In this document: piece by piece, positions 1 to 6,139 of the stretch
Layout of the letters: each line of letters begins with the position of its first letter
Numbering within the stretch: position 1 is the stretch's first letter
Source: a bacterium
GTDB lineage: Bacteria; Elusimicrobiota; Elusimicrobia; UBA1565; UBA9628
Length of the DNA: 12,383 nt
Direction of reading: 5' to 3'
Assembly (NCBI GenBank): GCA_021790955.1
Contig: JAJYFI010000002.1
Span: 1-12,383 of the forward strand
Program-made: the position numbers and the translations under genes
The notes under the pieces: model-generated
Told to the model about the DNA's origin: nothing
Database searches by the model: none
What the model saw: the letters and a program-made list of their open reading frames with translations, nothing else

Positions 1-263
1 CCGATGGCGCTGTTTAAGGGGTCGGCCGAGCCATTCCCAGCGTTGGGGTTGAGATAGGCGTTGTTGCTCGTCAGCATCTGTTGATAGAGGCCGTTCGGCG
101 CGGGATAATAGGTGCTCAGGCGCACGTCCTGGGTGCTCGATATGGTCATCGTCCCCGCCGCCACGAAAACCAGCGCCATGCCCGCTCGGACGACGCGCGT
201 CGAGAGACGTATATCGAGCGTATAGTTCTTCGTGCGTGGGGAAGAACGACAAGGCTCGTTCAT
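1..263 (-). CDS. Secreted 'YYPAPxGxYQQ' paralog, 3' end outside window (partial)
   Basis: First 87 codons of the third member of a tandem paralog family; the 3' part lies beyond position 1. A charged N-terminus (about residues 1-28) precedes a hydrophobic stretch (about 29-42, MALVFVAAGTMTI), which fits a signal peptide or membrane anchor. The family motif follows at once: DVRLSTYYPAPNGLYQQ, then a 'TSNNAYL' segment. The ATG at 263-261 overlaps the TGA of the upstream gene as ATGA, so translation is probably coupled; I see no clear Shine-Dalgarno sequence. The two upstream genes (260-1087 and 1091-2095) carry the same motif just after their hydrophobic segment. Function is unknown. By analogy with its paralogs it should continue into a 'GNxGIGT' segment and a Cys-containing C-terminus, but that part is not visible. 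Confidence 0.8.
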   Translation of the reverse strand, partial: MNEPCRSSPRTKNYTLDIRLSTRVVRAGMALVFVAAGTMTISSTQDVRLSTYYPAPNGLYQQMLTSNNAYLNPNAGNGSADPLNSAI

Positions 264-1087
264 AGGCTGCAACACAGGGCATAGGCCCAGTTAGCAACGA
301 AGGGCATACCCGGGAAGACGGAGTTGCTGCAATAGATAGCCCAGGAGTTGTTGTATGGGAACGAAAACATGAGATTGGAACCGGTGCAATCGCCGCCGCC
401 AGCCACGAGGGTTTGATTGTTGCCGCATGTGGCCTGGGCCGTAAAAGGGATGCCTTGAAACTCCGCTTTATTCACTGTCCATCCGCAGGAGTGGGGAATC
501 GCCCCTCCTGTGTTGCCGGAGGGCCCCTCCATAGCCTGCGCGATGACGGGGCCCGTAAAGTAAGAACTCTCGTTGGCATCCAGATTGAGCGCGCCGCTCC
601 GGACGCTGACATCGTCTTGATGCGCGCCGAAACCGAAACCGACCTGGTCGCTGGCGTAAAACTCTAGGCGATTCGCCCAACGGTTGACCTGGCCAGCGGC
701 GCCGTTGGAGTTGTCGAGCTGGATCTGCGCCTGCCCTCCAGGAACTCCAACTCCGATATGAAGGCCCGGCACTGCGGGGCTTACCGTGCCAATGCCCATG
801 TTGCCGTTGACCGCCAGCCTGACCGAAGCGTCGGCGATCGATTGGATCGGCCCCGCCTCGACGACGCCGGGGTTGGCACCGGCCGAAGGGATCGCCAAAT
901 AGGAATTGCCGCTCACCAGCAATTGCTGGTAGGCTCCCGAGGGCGCCGGATAGTACACCGTCATTTGTATCTGCTCCATGCCGCAGAGGGCCACCGGGAC
1001 CATCAAGGCTATGGTCGCCCCAAGGGCCGCTCCAGGAAGCCAGGTCGGCAACCGCAGCTTCACGCGGATTCGGATCAGTTCGGGCAT
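260..1087 (-). CDS. Secreted 'YYPAPxGxYQQ / GIGT' paralog, unknown function
   Basis: A 275-residue protein. A basic N-terminus is followed by a hydrophobic segment (about residues 17-35), consistent with Sec export. The family motif lies at 43-55 (VYYPAPSGAYQQL), then SGNSY (59-63). NGNMGIGTVSP (94-104) resembles the 'GNVGIGTxxP' repeat of phage tail-fibre and surface proteins. GGQAQIQLDNS (117-127) and NRWANRLEFYASDQ (135-148) match the upstream paralog closely. The C-terminus has a Cys-containing module: C221, AGGGDC (229-234), SWAIYC (248-253) and a terminal YALCCSL. The start is 3 bp after the upstream stop and the stop overlaps the next ATG, so this is the middle gene of a three-gene operon. 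I do not recognise a function; an exported surface or fibre-like protein is the best inference. Confidence 0.85.
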   Translation of the reverse strand: MPELIRIRVKLRLPTWLPGAALGATIALMVPVALCGMEQIQMTVYYPAPSGAYQQLLVSGNSYLAIPSAGANPGVVEAGPIQSIADASVRLAVNGNMGIGTVSPAVPGLHIGVGVPGGQAQIQLDNSNGAAGQVNRWANRLEFYASDQVGFGFGAHQDDVSVRSGALNLDANESSYFTGPVIAQAMEGPSGNTGGAIPHSCGWTVNKAEFQGIPFTAQATCGNNQTLVAGGGDCTGSNLMFSFPYNNSWAIYCSNSVFPGMPFVANWAYALCCSL

Positions 1088-1090
1088 AAA

Positions 1091-2095
1091 TCAAAGATCG
1101 CAGCAAGTGACGTAAATTCCGGAGACGCCGAAACTCCCCGAGCAGGCGTAGGTCCATCCTGTCGGCCATTGCAATTGGCCGCTGCCGTAAGAGCCTTCGG
1201 AAGGATAGGTGTAGGACACCGAATTGACGGGACCATTGAAAACAGCCACAGTCCCGGCCGGACAGCCGCCCCCGCCGCTGACGGCGATCGCGGAATAGCT
1301 GGCGTGCTGGACGTTGTTCGGATTGGATGGGCAGGAGATCTGGCAGGGATTGGAGCCGCACCCAGATGAATGGATTGAACAGCCATAGGGCACATTGCCG
1401 AGGGCGGGCACGCCGGGATCGATGTAATTAACGCCCTGCATGTTAATCAACTGGGAAACAGTCGTGCTGCCCTGAAAAATCATCATCGGCGGTTGTATCG
1501 GTATACGAAACCCAAATATAGTCACATACTTGCCAGGGAAAAAGTTAAGAGGGTCGTTGTATCCCGGCCCCGTTCCAAGCCCTATTTGATCGCTGGCCCA
1601 AATCTCGAGCCGATTCTGCCAGCGATTGAGCTGTCCCGCTTGGTTGCTCTGGCTGTTGTCCAACTGAATTTGCGCCTGCCCTCCCGAGACATAAGGCCCA
1701 ATGCGCAGCCCGCCGCCGCCGCCCGGCTGGTTAAAATAATAACTAGGCGAGTTAACACCGCTCGCGGCCGTGCCGATGCCGACATTGCCGCTGGCGACGA
1801 CAAGGGCGGCATTGGCAACGTTGGCCGACGGCGTTCCCGAGCCGCCCGGCGAGCCGATCTCCGCCGCGCCGCCGCTGGTCGCGAAATAGGCGTTGCCGGA
1901 GGTCATCAACTGCTGATAGACCCCCGAGGGCGCGGGGAAATAGGTGTTGAGCTTCACGTCCTCCAGCTGGCTGCCCGCCTCCTGAGAAAGGGCGAGAAAC
2001 AAGGCCGCCCCGGCGATCACGGCCCAAGAACGCGACGACAGGCGCGGCAACCGCCAATGGCTCAGATCGACGACGATGTTCAGCTCGCGGGGCAT
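1091..2095 (-). CDS. Secreted 'YFPAPxGxYQQ / GIGT' paralog, lead gene of operon, unknown function
   Basis: A 334-residue protein and the first gene after the promoter at 2126-2154. A hydrophobic segment (about residues 24-36) after a charged N-terminus suggests export. The family motif is at 46-62 (DVKLNTYFPAPSGVYQQ), then TSGNAY (65-70). SGNVGIGT (102-109), GGQAQIQLDNS (138-148) and NRWQNRLEIWASDQIG (157-172) are shared with the downstream paralog. A Gly/Pro-rich linker (about 74-93) and the FPAPSG region resemble low-complexity surface proteins. The C-terminal third holds a Cys cluster absent from the shorter paralog (C239, C246, C251, C255) and then the shared module GGGGC (274-278), WTYAC (314-318) and a terminal TCCDL. 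Cysteines in an exported protein suggest disulfides. The start has an ATG with a GGAG 10 nt upstream. Function is not recognised. Confidence 0.86.
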   Translation of the reverse strand: MPRELNIVVDLSHWRLPRLSSRSWAVIAGAALFLALSQEAGSQLEDVKLNTYFPAPSGVYQQLMTSGNAYFATSGGAAEIGSPGGSGTPSANVANAALVVASGNVGIGTAASGVNSPSYYFNQPGGGGGLRIGPYVSGGQAQIQLDNSQSNQAGQLNRWQNRLEIWASDQIGLGTGPGYNDPLNFFPGKYVTIFGFRIPIQPPMMIFQGSTTVSQLINMQGVNYIDPGVPALGNVPYGCSIHSSGCGSNPCQISCPSNPNNVQHASYSAIAVSGGGGCPAGTVAVFNGPVNSVSYTYPSEGSYGSGQLQWPTGWTYACSGSFGVSGIYVTCCDL

Positions 2096-2125
2096 GGTAG
2101 GCGCACTCCGCCCTGTTCCTTGAGG

Positions 2126-2154
2126 ACTATACCGGCAGGAACGGGCTTTGTCAA
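2126..2154 (-). promoter_or_regulatory. Sigma70-type promoter of the three-paralog operon
   Basis: Read on the minus strand: a perfect -35 TTGACA (2154-2149), a 17-bp spacer, and a -10 TATAGT (2131-2126, 5 of 6 consensus). The predicted transcript start is near 2119, giving a leader of about 24 nt before the ATG at 2095. That leader contains AAGGAA and a GGAG (2109-2106) that could bind the ribosome. The promoter sits in the 124-bp gap after the antitoxin stop. The rest of the gap holds only a weak 5-bp hairpin (GGCAA/TTGCC) without a T-run, so I do not call a terminator. Confidence 0.75.
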
Positions 2155-2219
2155 GCGGCGCTTACCGAAAATTTACCCGACGAACGGATGGGCGACGGGC
2201 AACCATTGCCAGAAACTAT

Positions 2220-2492
2220 CTATGATGAGGAACCGGACACGTAACGGTGCAGGAGACTGGAGACGAACGTCTGGTAGGGCAGGCCCTTCTCGGCCGCCCG
2301 GGCCTTGAGGCCCTGCAGGTCCGACTTGGAGATTCGGATATTCATCCTTTGGTCCTTGCGGAGAGTCCGGCGCGCGATCTCCGCGTAATGCTTGAGTCGG
2401 GCCTTCTTGGGGCGCACCCGCTCCCACCTTCCGGACTCGATGGCGTCTAAAATCTCCCGCTCTTCCTTATCCAAGAGGAGACGTTTTTTCAT
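2220..2492 (-). CDS. CopG/ribbon-helix-helix antitoxin
   Basis: A 90-residue protein. The N-terminal part (about 1-45) is charged and helical (LLLDKEEREILDAIESG...), as in antitoxins of the BrnA/CopG type that wrap the toxin. The C-terminal part (about 47-87) fits a ribbon-helix-helix DNA-binding fold: the strand RMNIRISKSDL, a helix over GLKARAAEKG, then LPYQTFVSSLLHRYVSG. The ATG at 2492 overlaps the toxin TGA as ATGA, and purine-rich GGAG/GGGAG repeats (2498-2507) provide a good ribosome binding site. The toxin lies directly upstream in the same operon. Such antitoxins normally neutralise the toxin and repress their own promoter, here the one at 2776-2803. Assigned by family recognition; the exact Pfam family is not verified. 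Confidence 0.85.
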   Translation of the reverse strand: MKKRLLLDKEEREILDAIESGRWERVRPKKARLKHYAEIARRTLRKDQRMNIRISKSDLQGLKARAAEKGLPYQTFVSSLLHRYVSGSSS

Positions 2493-2770
2493 GGGCTCTC
2501 CCTCTCCAAATAGAGCTTGGTCATCTTCCGGCTGGGAATAATGGTCTTGAGGAACACGCGCTCTCCATCTTCGACGAACGGCACGATGTAAATGTAGCCA
2601 TGGAGCGCGACTAAAAATTGCCTTTGATGGGCGTACTTGCCCTTCCCATCGGCGACCGCCACGACGGCGCCCTGCTCAATGGCGGACACGATGGCCTCGA
2701 AGGAAACGCCGCGCTCCCTGATCAGGCGGCTGTTTTTCTCCGAGCTCCACTCAAAGAGGGGCTCCCCCAC
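2489..2770 (-). CDS. BrnT-like toxin of a type II toxin-antitoxin pair
   Basis: A 93-residue protein. The N-terminal FEWSSEKNSRLIRERGVSFEA (6-26) matches the 'FEWDxxKNxxLxxKHGVSFEEA' opening of BrnT/DUF497-type toxins, which are ribonucleases with a RelE-like fold. The C-terminal PFVEDGERVFLKTIIPSRKMTKLYL (64-88) is typical of a subgroup in which the last basic segment (PSRK) is conserved. The start is GTG at 2770-2768; a TAA lies in frame only two codons upstream, and no ATG follows near the N-terminus. The stop overlaps the antitoxin ATG. The toxin-first order fits brnTA systems. The promoter leaves no room for a leader. Confidence is high that this is a toxin of a TA pair, lower for BrnT itself. 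Confidence 0.82.
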   Translation of the reverse strand: MGEPLFEWSSEKNSRLIRERGVSFEAIVSAIEQGAVVAVADGKGKYAHQRQFLVALHGYIYIVPFVEDGERVFLKTIIPSRKMTKLYLERESP

Positions 2771-2775
2771 GCCTT

Positions 2776-2803
2776 ATTTTAACAGTTGTGTGCCTTTTGT
2801 CAA
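2776..2803 (-). promoter_or_regulatory. Sigma70-type promoter of the toxin-antitoxin operon
   Basis: Read on the minus strand: a perfect -35 TTGACA (2803-2798), a 16-bp spacer, and a -10 TAAAAT (2781-2776, 5 of 6 consensus). A start 6-8 nt after the -10 falls at about 2770-2768, exactly on the toxin GTG, so the transcript would be leaderless. The spacer and the start region would be natural operator sites for the antitoxin, although I see no clear palindrome there. Confidence 0.7.
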
Positions 2804-2831
2804 TACAATGAGGCATCCGTTGCGAAACCCG

Positions 2832-2851
2832 GCGGCGCTTGAAAGCGCCGC
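2832..2851. repeat. 9-bp perfect palindrome in the divergent control region
   Basis: GCGGCGCTT, 2-nt centre GA, then AAGCGCCGC form a perfect inverted repeat. It lies between the TA promoter and dnaX and covers the first base pairs of the candidate dnaX -35 (TTGAAA at 2839-2844). No T-run follows on either strand, so it is not a rho-independent terminator. An operator for a dimeric regulator is possible. The regulator is unknown. Confidence 0.55.
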
Positions 2852-2866
2852 GGAAATTGCCATAAT
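2839..2866 (+). promoter_or_regulatory. Candidate promoter of the dnaX operon
   Basis: -35 TTGAAA (2839-2844), a 16-bp spacer, and an extended -10, TGC followed by CATAAT (2861-2866, 5 of 6 consensus). The predicted transcript start near 2873 leaves a leader of only about 8 nt before the ATG at 2881, with no Shine-Dalgarno sequence. It would drive the seven-gene plus-strand operon. It is weaker than the two minus-strand promoters, and its -35 lies inside the palindrome. Confidence 0.5.
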
Positions 2867-2880
2867 TAATTGGCTCCCGC

Positions 2881-4473
2881 ATGAACCCTCCTGAAGGCTA
2901 TCTCGTCCTCGCGCGCAAGTACCGTCCGGCGGACTTCGGGGAAGTCCTGGGCCAGCCCCAGGCGGCGGGGCTCCTTCAAAACGCGGTCGCCCAGAAGCGC
3001 GTGGCCCACGCCTACCTCTTCACGGGGCCACGCGGCGTGGGGAAGACCACCGTCGCGCGCATCCTCGCCAAGGCCTTGAACTGCACCCAGGGCCCGCGTC
3101 CCGACCCCTGCGGGCAGTGCCCCTCCTGCGTCGAGATCGCCGCCTCCTCGAGCTTGGACGTCCTCGAGATGGACGCGGCCTCCCACACCGGCGTCGACAA
3201 CATCCGCGAGGTGATCATCGACACGGTCCGCCTCCTTCCCAACCGCGACCGGCGCAAGATCTTCATCATCGACGAGGCTCATATGCTCTCGCAGGCGGCC
3301 TTCAACGCCCTCCTTAAAACGCTCGAGGAGCCGCCGCCCCACGTCGTTTTCATCCTGGCGACGACCGAGGCCTCGAAGATCCCCCCGACGATCGGCTCCC
3401 GCTGCCAGCGCCTGCGCTTCAAGCCCATCTCCCCGGAGGACCTCGCCCGCTGCCTTGCCGACGTGTCTAAAAAGGAAGGAATCAAGGCCGAGCCCGAGGC
3501 CTTGGCCGTCATCGCCCGCGCCTCGGAGGGCTCGCTGCGCGACGCGCTGGGCCTGCTCGACCAGGCGCGCTCCTTTTGCGAGGACGAAGTCCTCGCGGAC
3601 GGCGTGCGCGAAATGCTGGGCTACCTTGGCCGGGAGATGCTTGAATCCCTCGCCGGCGCGCTTTTAGGCCGCGATTCCAGGGCGCTGGCTCTCGCCCTTC
3701 AAAAAATCTACGAGGACGGCGCCGAGCCGGCGCAGGTGATCCGGGAACTTCGGTCGCTCGTCGAGGATATTTACCTCCAGAAGATCGGAGCGAAAACCGG
3801 TGACACCATACCTAATTCCCCCCGTTCTCCCGCAAACCCCGGCGCAGCCCCGGAATTAGGTATGGTGTCACCGAATTTTCTCGCCTTCATCCTGCGGCGT
3901 CTGAACGCCGCTCTCGCGGAGCTTCGATTCGGCGACTCCCCGCGGCTCGTCCTCGACTTGGCCCTCTTCGGCGCCGTCGAGGGGGGGCTTGACGTCGAAA
4001 ACTGGATCTCGCGGCTCGAAGCGATCGAAAATCATCTCTCCGGCAAGAACCTGGGTCCCGGCTTGCGCGAAGATAGTTCCGAGCCCGAGCTTTTGGCGAA
4101 ACTCGTCGCCTCGGTCGGGCAGGACAAGGCGAGCCTCGCCCATGCGATCGAGAGGGCCGATATCCTCAAGAACGGCGAGGGCTACCGCCTTGTCTTCTCC
4201 AGAAGCTTCGACCTGGAGCAGGCAAGAAGAAACCAGGACGCCATCGCCGAACGGCTCTCGGCCCTTTTGGGGCGGCCCGTCTCATTGGCCCTTGAAGAGA
4301 GGCCGGCGGCGAGGAGCCAGGGGGCGGCGAAAGAAGCGAAAAAAGAAAGCCCCTCGCCTTCGGCCCCCGATCCCAAGGCCCTGCCCCCCGCCGATGATGT
4401 GGCCGATCCGGCCATGAAGGAGGCGATGCGAGTCTTCGGAGGCAGCCTCAAGGTGACCAAAAAATCCTCATGA
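2881..4473 (+). CDS. dnaX: DNA polymerase III subunit gamma/tau (clamp loader ATPase)
   Basis: A 530-residue DnaX that loads the sliding clamp at replication forks in an ATP-dependent complex with HolA/HolB. The N-terminal AAA+ domain begins LARKYRPADFGEVLGQ (10-25). Walker A is GPRGVGKT (49-56). The zinc module uses C68, C77, C80 and C83. Walker B is FIIDEAH (128-134), the sensor 1 region ATTEASK (160-166), the SRC finger 173-175, and the sensor 2 region GSLRDAL (217-223). The collar domain III follows (about 240-370), then a less conserved C-terminal region and a charged, Pro-rich tail (about 473-510). Residues 306-331 are encoded by a palindromic insert that breaks domain III without disturbing the frame (see the repeat at 3798). 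The stop overlaps the recR ATG. No convincing frameshift site for a separate gamma form was found. Confidence 0.97.
   Translation: MNPPEGYLVLARKYRPADFGEVLGQPQAAGLLQNAVAQKRVAHAYLFTGPRGVGKTTVARILAKALNCTQGPRPDPCGQCPSCVEIAASSSLDVLEMDAASHTGVDNIREVIIDTVRLLPNRDRRKIFIIDEAHMLSQAAFNALLKTLEEPPPHVVFILATTEASKIPPTIGSRCQRLRFKPISPEDLARCLADVSKKEGIKAEPEALAVIARASEGSLRDALGLLDQARSFCEDEVLADGVREMLGYLGREMLESLAGALLGRDSRALALALQKIYEDGAEPAQVIRELRSLVEDIYLQKIGAKTGDTIPNSPRSPANPGAAPELGMVSPNFLAFILRRLNAALAELRFGDSPRLVLDLALFGAVEGGLDVENWISRLEAIENHLSGKNLGPGLREDSSEPELLAKLVASVGQDKASLAHAIERADILKNGEGYRLVFSRSFDLEQARRNQDAIAERLSALLGRPVSLALEERPAARSQGAAKEAKKESPSPSAPDPKALPPADDVADPAMKEAMRVFGGSLKVTKKSS
3798..3873. repeat. REP-like 22-bp perfect inverted repeat inside dnaX
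   Basis: The left arm 3798-3819 (core GGTGACACCATACCTAATT) and the right arm 3852-3873 (core AATTAGGTATGGTGTCACC) are exact reverse complements over 22 bp, separated by a 32-nt spacer. The arms are A/T-richer than the surrounding GC-rich coding sequence. The element is translated as residues 306-331 of DnaX, a Pro/Gly/Ser/Asn-rich segment with no sign of conserved fold. Palindromes with a 'GGTGACACCATAC'-like arm are, from memory, scattered in many genomes and linked to Y1/REP-associated transposases. That identity is inference; the inverted repeat itself is certain. No transposase gene and no second copy lie in this window. Confidence 0.9.
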
Positions 4474-5066
4474 GGGCCCTCCACCGCCTCCACCAGAGCC
4501 TCAAATCCCTCCCGGGGATCGGCCCCAAGCAGGCGGAGCGTCTGGCGCTCTTTTTGCTGCGCTCGGAAAGCCGCGCCGAGGAGTTGCTCGAGTCCCTGGC
4601 GGCCGCGCGCAGGGAAATCCGGCTCTGCCCGGAATGCTGGAACCTGACGGACCGCCCTCTCTGCCGTCTCTGCTCGGATGAAAGCCGGGACCGGAAGCTT
4701 TTGTGCGTCGTCTCGGAACCCCAGGACGCCGCGGCGATCGAACGCGCCGGCTATCAAGGCCTTTTCCACGTGCTTCACGGCAGCCTTTCCCCTTTGGACG
4801 GAATCGGTCCCGAGCGGCTGCGCCTCAAAGAGCTTCTCCGGCGCGTCGAGAGCGCGCGCGGGACATTAAGTGAGGTCATTTTGGCCACAAACCCCGACAC
4901 CGAGGGAGAGACGACCGCCCTCTACGTGTCGGGCCTGCTGCGCCCGCTCGGCCCCCTGCGCATCACCCGCATCGCCCGCGGGGTGCCGCTGGGAGGAGAT
5001 CTTAATTACATGGATGAAGAGACGCTCTCCTGGGCCCTTTCCGGACGCCGGGATTATTCGCGATGA
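4470..5066 (+). CDS. recR: Recombination mediator protein RecR
   Basis: A 198-residue protein of the usual RecR length. With RecO, and RecF where present, it helps load RecA on SSB-coated gaps. A helix-hairpin-helix LPGIGPKQAERLAL (14-27) is followed by a zinc finger with C53, C56, C65 and C68 (CPEC...CRLC). The Toprim domain starts at LLCVVSEPQDAAAIE (77-91) and contains HGSLSPLDGIGPERL (103-117) and ATNPDTEGETTALY (139-152). The C-terminal Walker-like segment is TRIARGVPLGGDLNYMDEETL (166-186). The ATG overlaps the dnaX stop as ATGA. Its own stop overlaps the next ATG in the same way. The ybaB gene often found between dnaX and recR is absent. Confidence 0.97.
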   Translation: MRALHRLHQSLKSLPGIGPKQAERLALFLLRSESRAEELLESLAAARREIRLCPECWNLTDRPLCRLCSDESRDRKLLCVVSEPQDAAAIERAGYQGLFHVLHGSLSPLDGIGPERLRLKELLRRVESARGTLSEVILATNPDTEGETTALYVSGLLRPLGPLRITRIARGVPLGGDLNYMDEETLSWALSGRRDYSR

Positions 5067-6139
5067 GGTTTGAGAGCGCCCTCGAAGCGATCGGCCGCAC
5101 GCCGATCATCCGGCTCAACCGCATGACCCGGGGGCTCAAGCCCGCGGTCTACGTCAAGGCGGAGTATTTCAACCCCGGAGGCTCCGTCAAGGACCGCATC
5201 GGCCTCGCCATGATCGAAGACGCGGAGCGCCGGGGCCTCCTCAAGCCCGGCGGCGCCGTCATCGAGGGAACGAGCGGCAACACCGGGATCGGCCTCGCCC
5301 TCGCGGCGGCCCTCAAGGGCTACCGCGTCATCTTCACGATCACGGACAAGCAATCCAGGGAAAAGATCAACCTTCTCAAGGCCCTGGGCGCCGACGTCGT
5401 CGTATGCCCGACGGCGGTCGCGCCGGAGGACCCGCGCAGCTACTATTCGGTGGCCTCCGCTCTCGCCAGGACGATCCCCAACGCTTATTACCCGAACCAA
5501 TATGAGAATTCCGAGAACCCCCGGACCCACTACCTCTCGACCGGACCGGAGATCTGGGAGGATTCCGAGGGCCGCGTCACTCATTTCGTGGCGGGAATGG
5601 GCACCGGCGGGACGATCTCCGGCGTCGGCAAGTTTCTCAAGGAGAAAAACCCCAAGATCCGGATCGTCGGCGTGGACCCGATCGGATCCCTCTACTATGA
5701 GAAGTGGCGCCATGGCCGCGTGGGGGAGGCCCGTCCCTATGCGATCGAGGGGATCGGGGAGGACATGTTTCCGAAGACCATGGACATGGGCCTCCTTGAC
5801 GAGGTCATTCAGGTGACGGACAAGGACGCGTTTCAGACGACCCGGGAGCTGGCGAGGAGGGAGGGGGTTTTCGCCGGCGGCTCCTCCGGCGCGGCGGCAT
5901 GGGCCGGTCTCAAGCTCGCGCGCGGCCTCGGCGAGCGGGATTTCATCGTCATCCTCCTGCCCGACACGGGGATGCGCTATCTCTCGAAAATCTACAACGA
6001 CGACTGGATGCGAGAGAACGGCTATTCCGACGCTCCCGCCCGGGCCGGCATCCACACGATCACCGCGAAGGAGGATGCTTTCAAAGTTGTGGCCAATTTG
6101 GCCTCATCCTTCGGCGCGCCCCCAAAGCATGGTCGCTAG
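5063..6139 (+). CDS. Cystathionine beta-synthase-type PLP enzyme
   Basis: A 358-residue fold type II PLP enzyme that would condense homocysteine with serine (or O-acetylserine) to cystathionine. The PLP lysine is K43 in GGSVKDR. The substrate loop is EGTSGNTG (68-75) and the phosphate-binding loop GTGGTISG (180-187). Later motifs are GGSSGAA (272-278) and LPDTGMRYLSKIYNDDWM (299-316). Features favouring CBS over cysteine synthase are NQYENSENPRTHY (145-157), VDPIGS (204-209) and EGIGEDMFPKTMD (229-241), all close to the matching parts of animal CBS. There is no C-terminal CBS-pair regulatory domain; a short tail (about 327-358) remains. The cystathionine gamma-lyase-type gene two positions downstream supports reverse transsulfuration. 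The ATG overlaps the recR stop. A cysteine synthase activity is not excluded. Confidence 0.88.
   Translation: MRFESALEAIGRTPIIRLNRMTRGLKPAVYVKAEYFNPGGSVKDRIGLAMIEDAERRGLLKPGGAVIEGTSGNTGIGLALAAALKGYRVIFTITDKQSREKINLLKALGADVVVCPTAVAPEDPRSYYSVASALARTIPNAYYPNQYENSENPRTHYLSTGPEIWEDSEGRVTHFVAGMGTGGTISGVGKFLKEKNPKIRIVGVDPIGSLYYEKWRHGRVGEARPYAIEGIGEDMFPKTMDMGLLDEVIQVTDKDAFQTTRELARREGVFAGGSSGAAAWAGLKLARGLGERDFIVILLPDTGMRYLSKIYNDDWMRENGYSDAPARAGIHTITAKEDAFKVVANLASSFGAPPKHGR

Noticed and set aside
468..1361. Long open frame overlapping the two larger paralogs on the minus strand
   Set aside because: It crosses two genes that show clear family motifs in another frame, and its translation is Arg/Gly-rich and low-complexity, typical of a GC-rich shadow frame.
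2095..2220. Rho-independent terminator after the antitoxin
   Set aside because: The only hairpin is 5 bp (GGCAA/TTGCC) and is not followed by a T-run.
3700..3706. A-run in CAA AAA ATC, about 90 nt upstream of the inverted repeat, as a slippery site with a stimulatory hairpin
   Set aside because: The heptamer does not fit X XXY YYZ, and a hairpin 90 nt away is far beyond the 5-9 nt spacing needed.
4339..4345. AAAAAAG run near the dnaX 3' end as a programmed -1 frameshift site for a gamma form
   Set aside because: The codons read AAA AAA GAA, so the run is in the wrong phase for the A AAA AAG heptamer, and I see no clear downstream hairpin or stop pair supporting it.
5054..6055. 333-codon open frame on the minus strand opposite the cystathionine beta-synthase
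   Set aside because: It mirrors the codons of a well-supported gene and shows no family motif.
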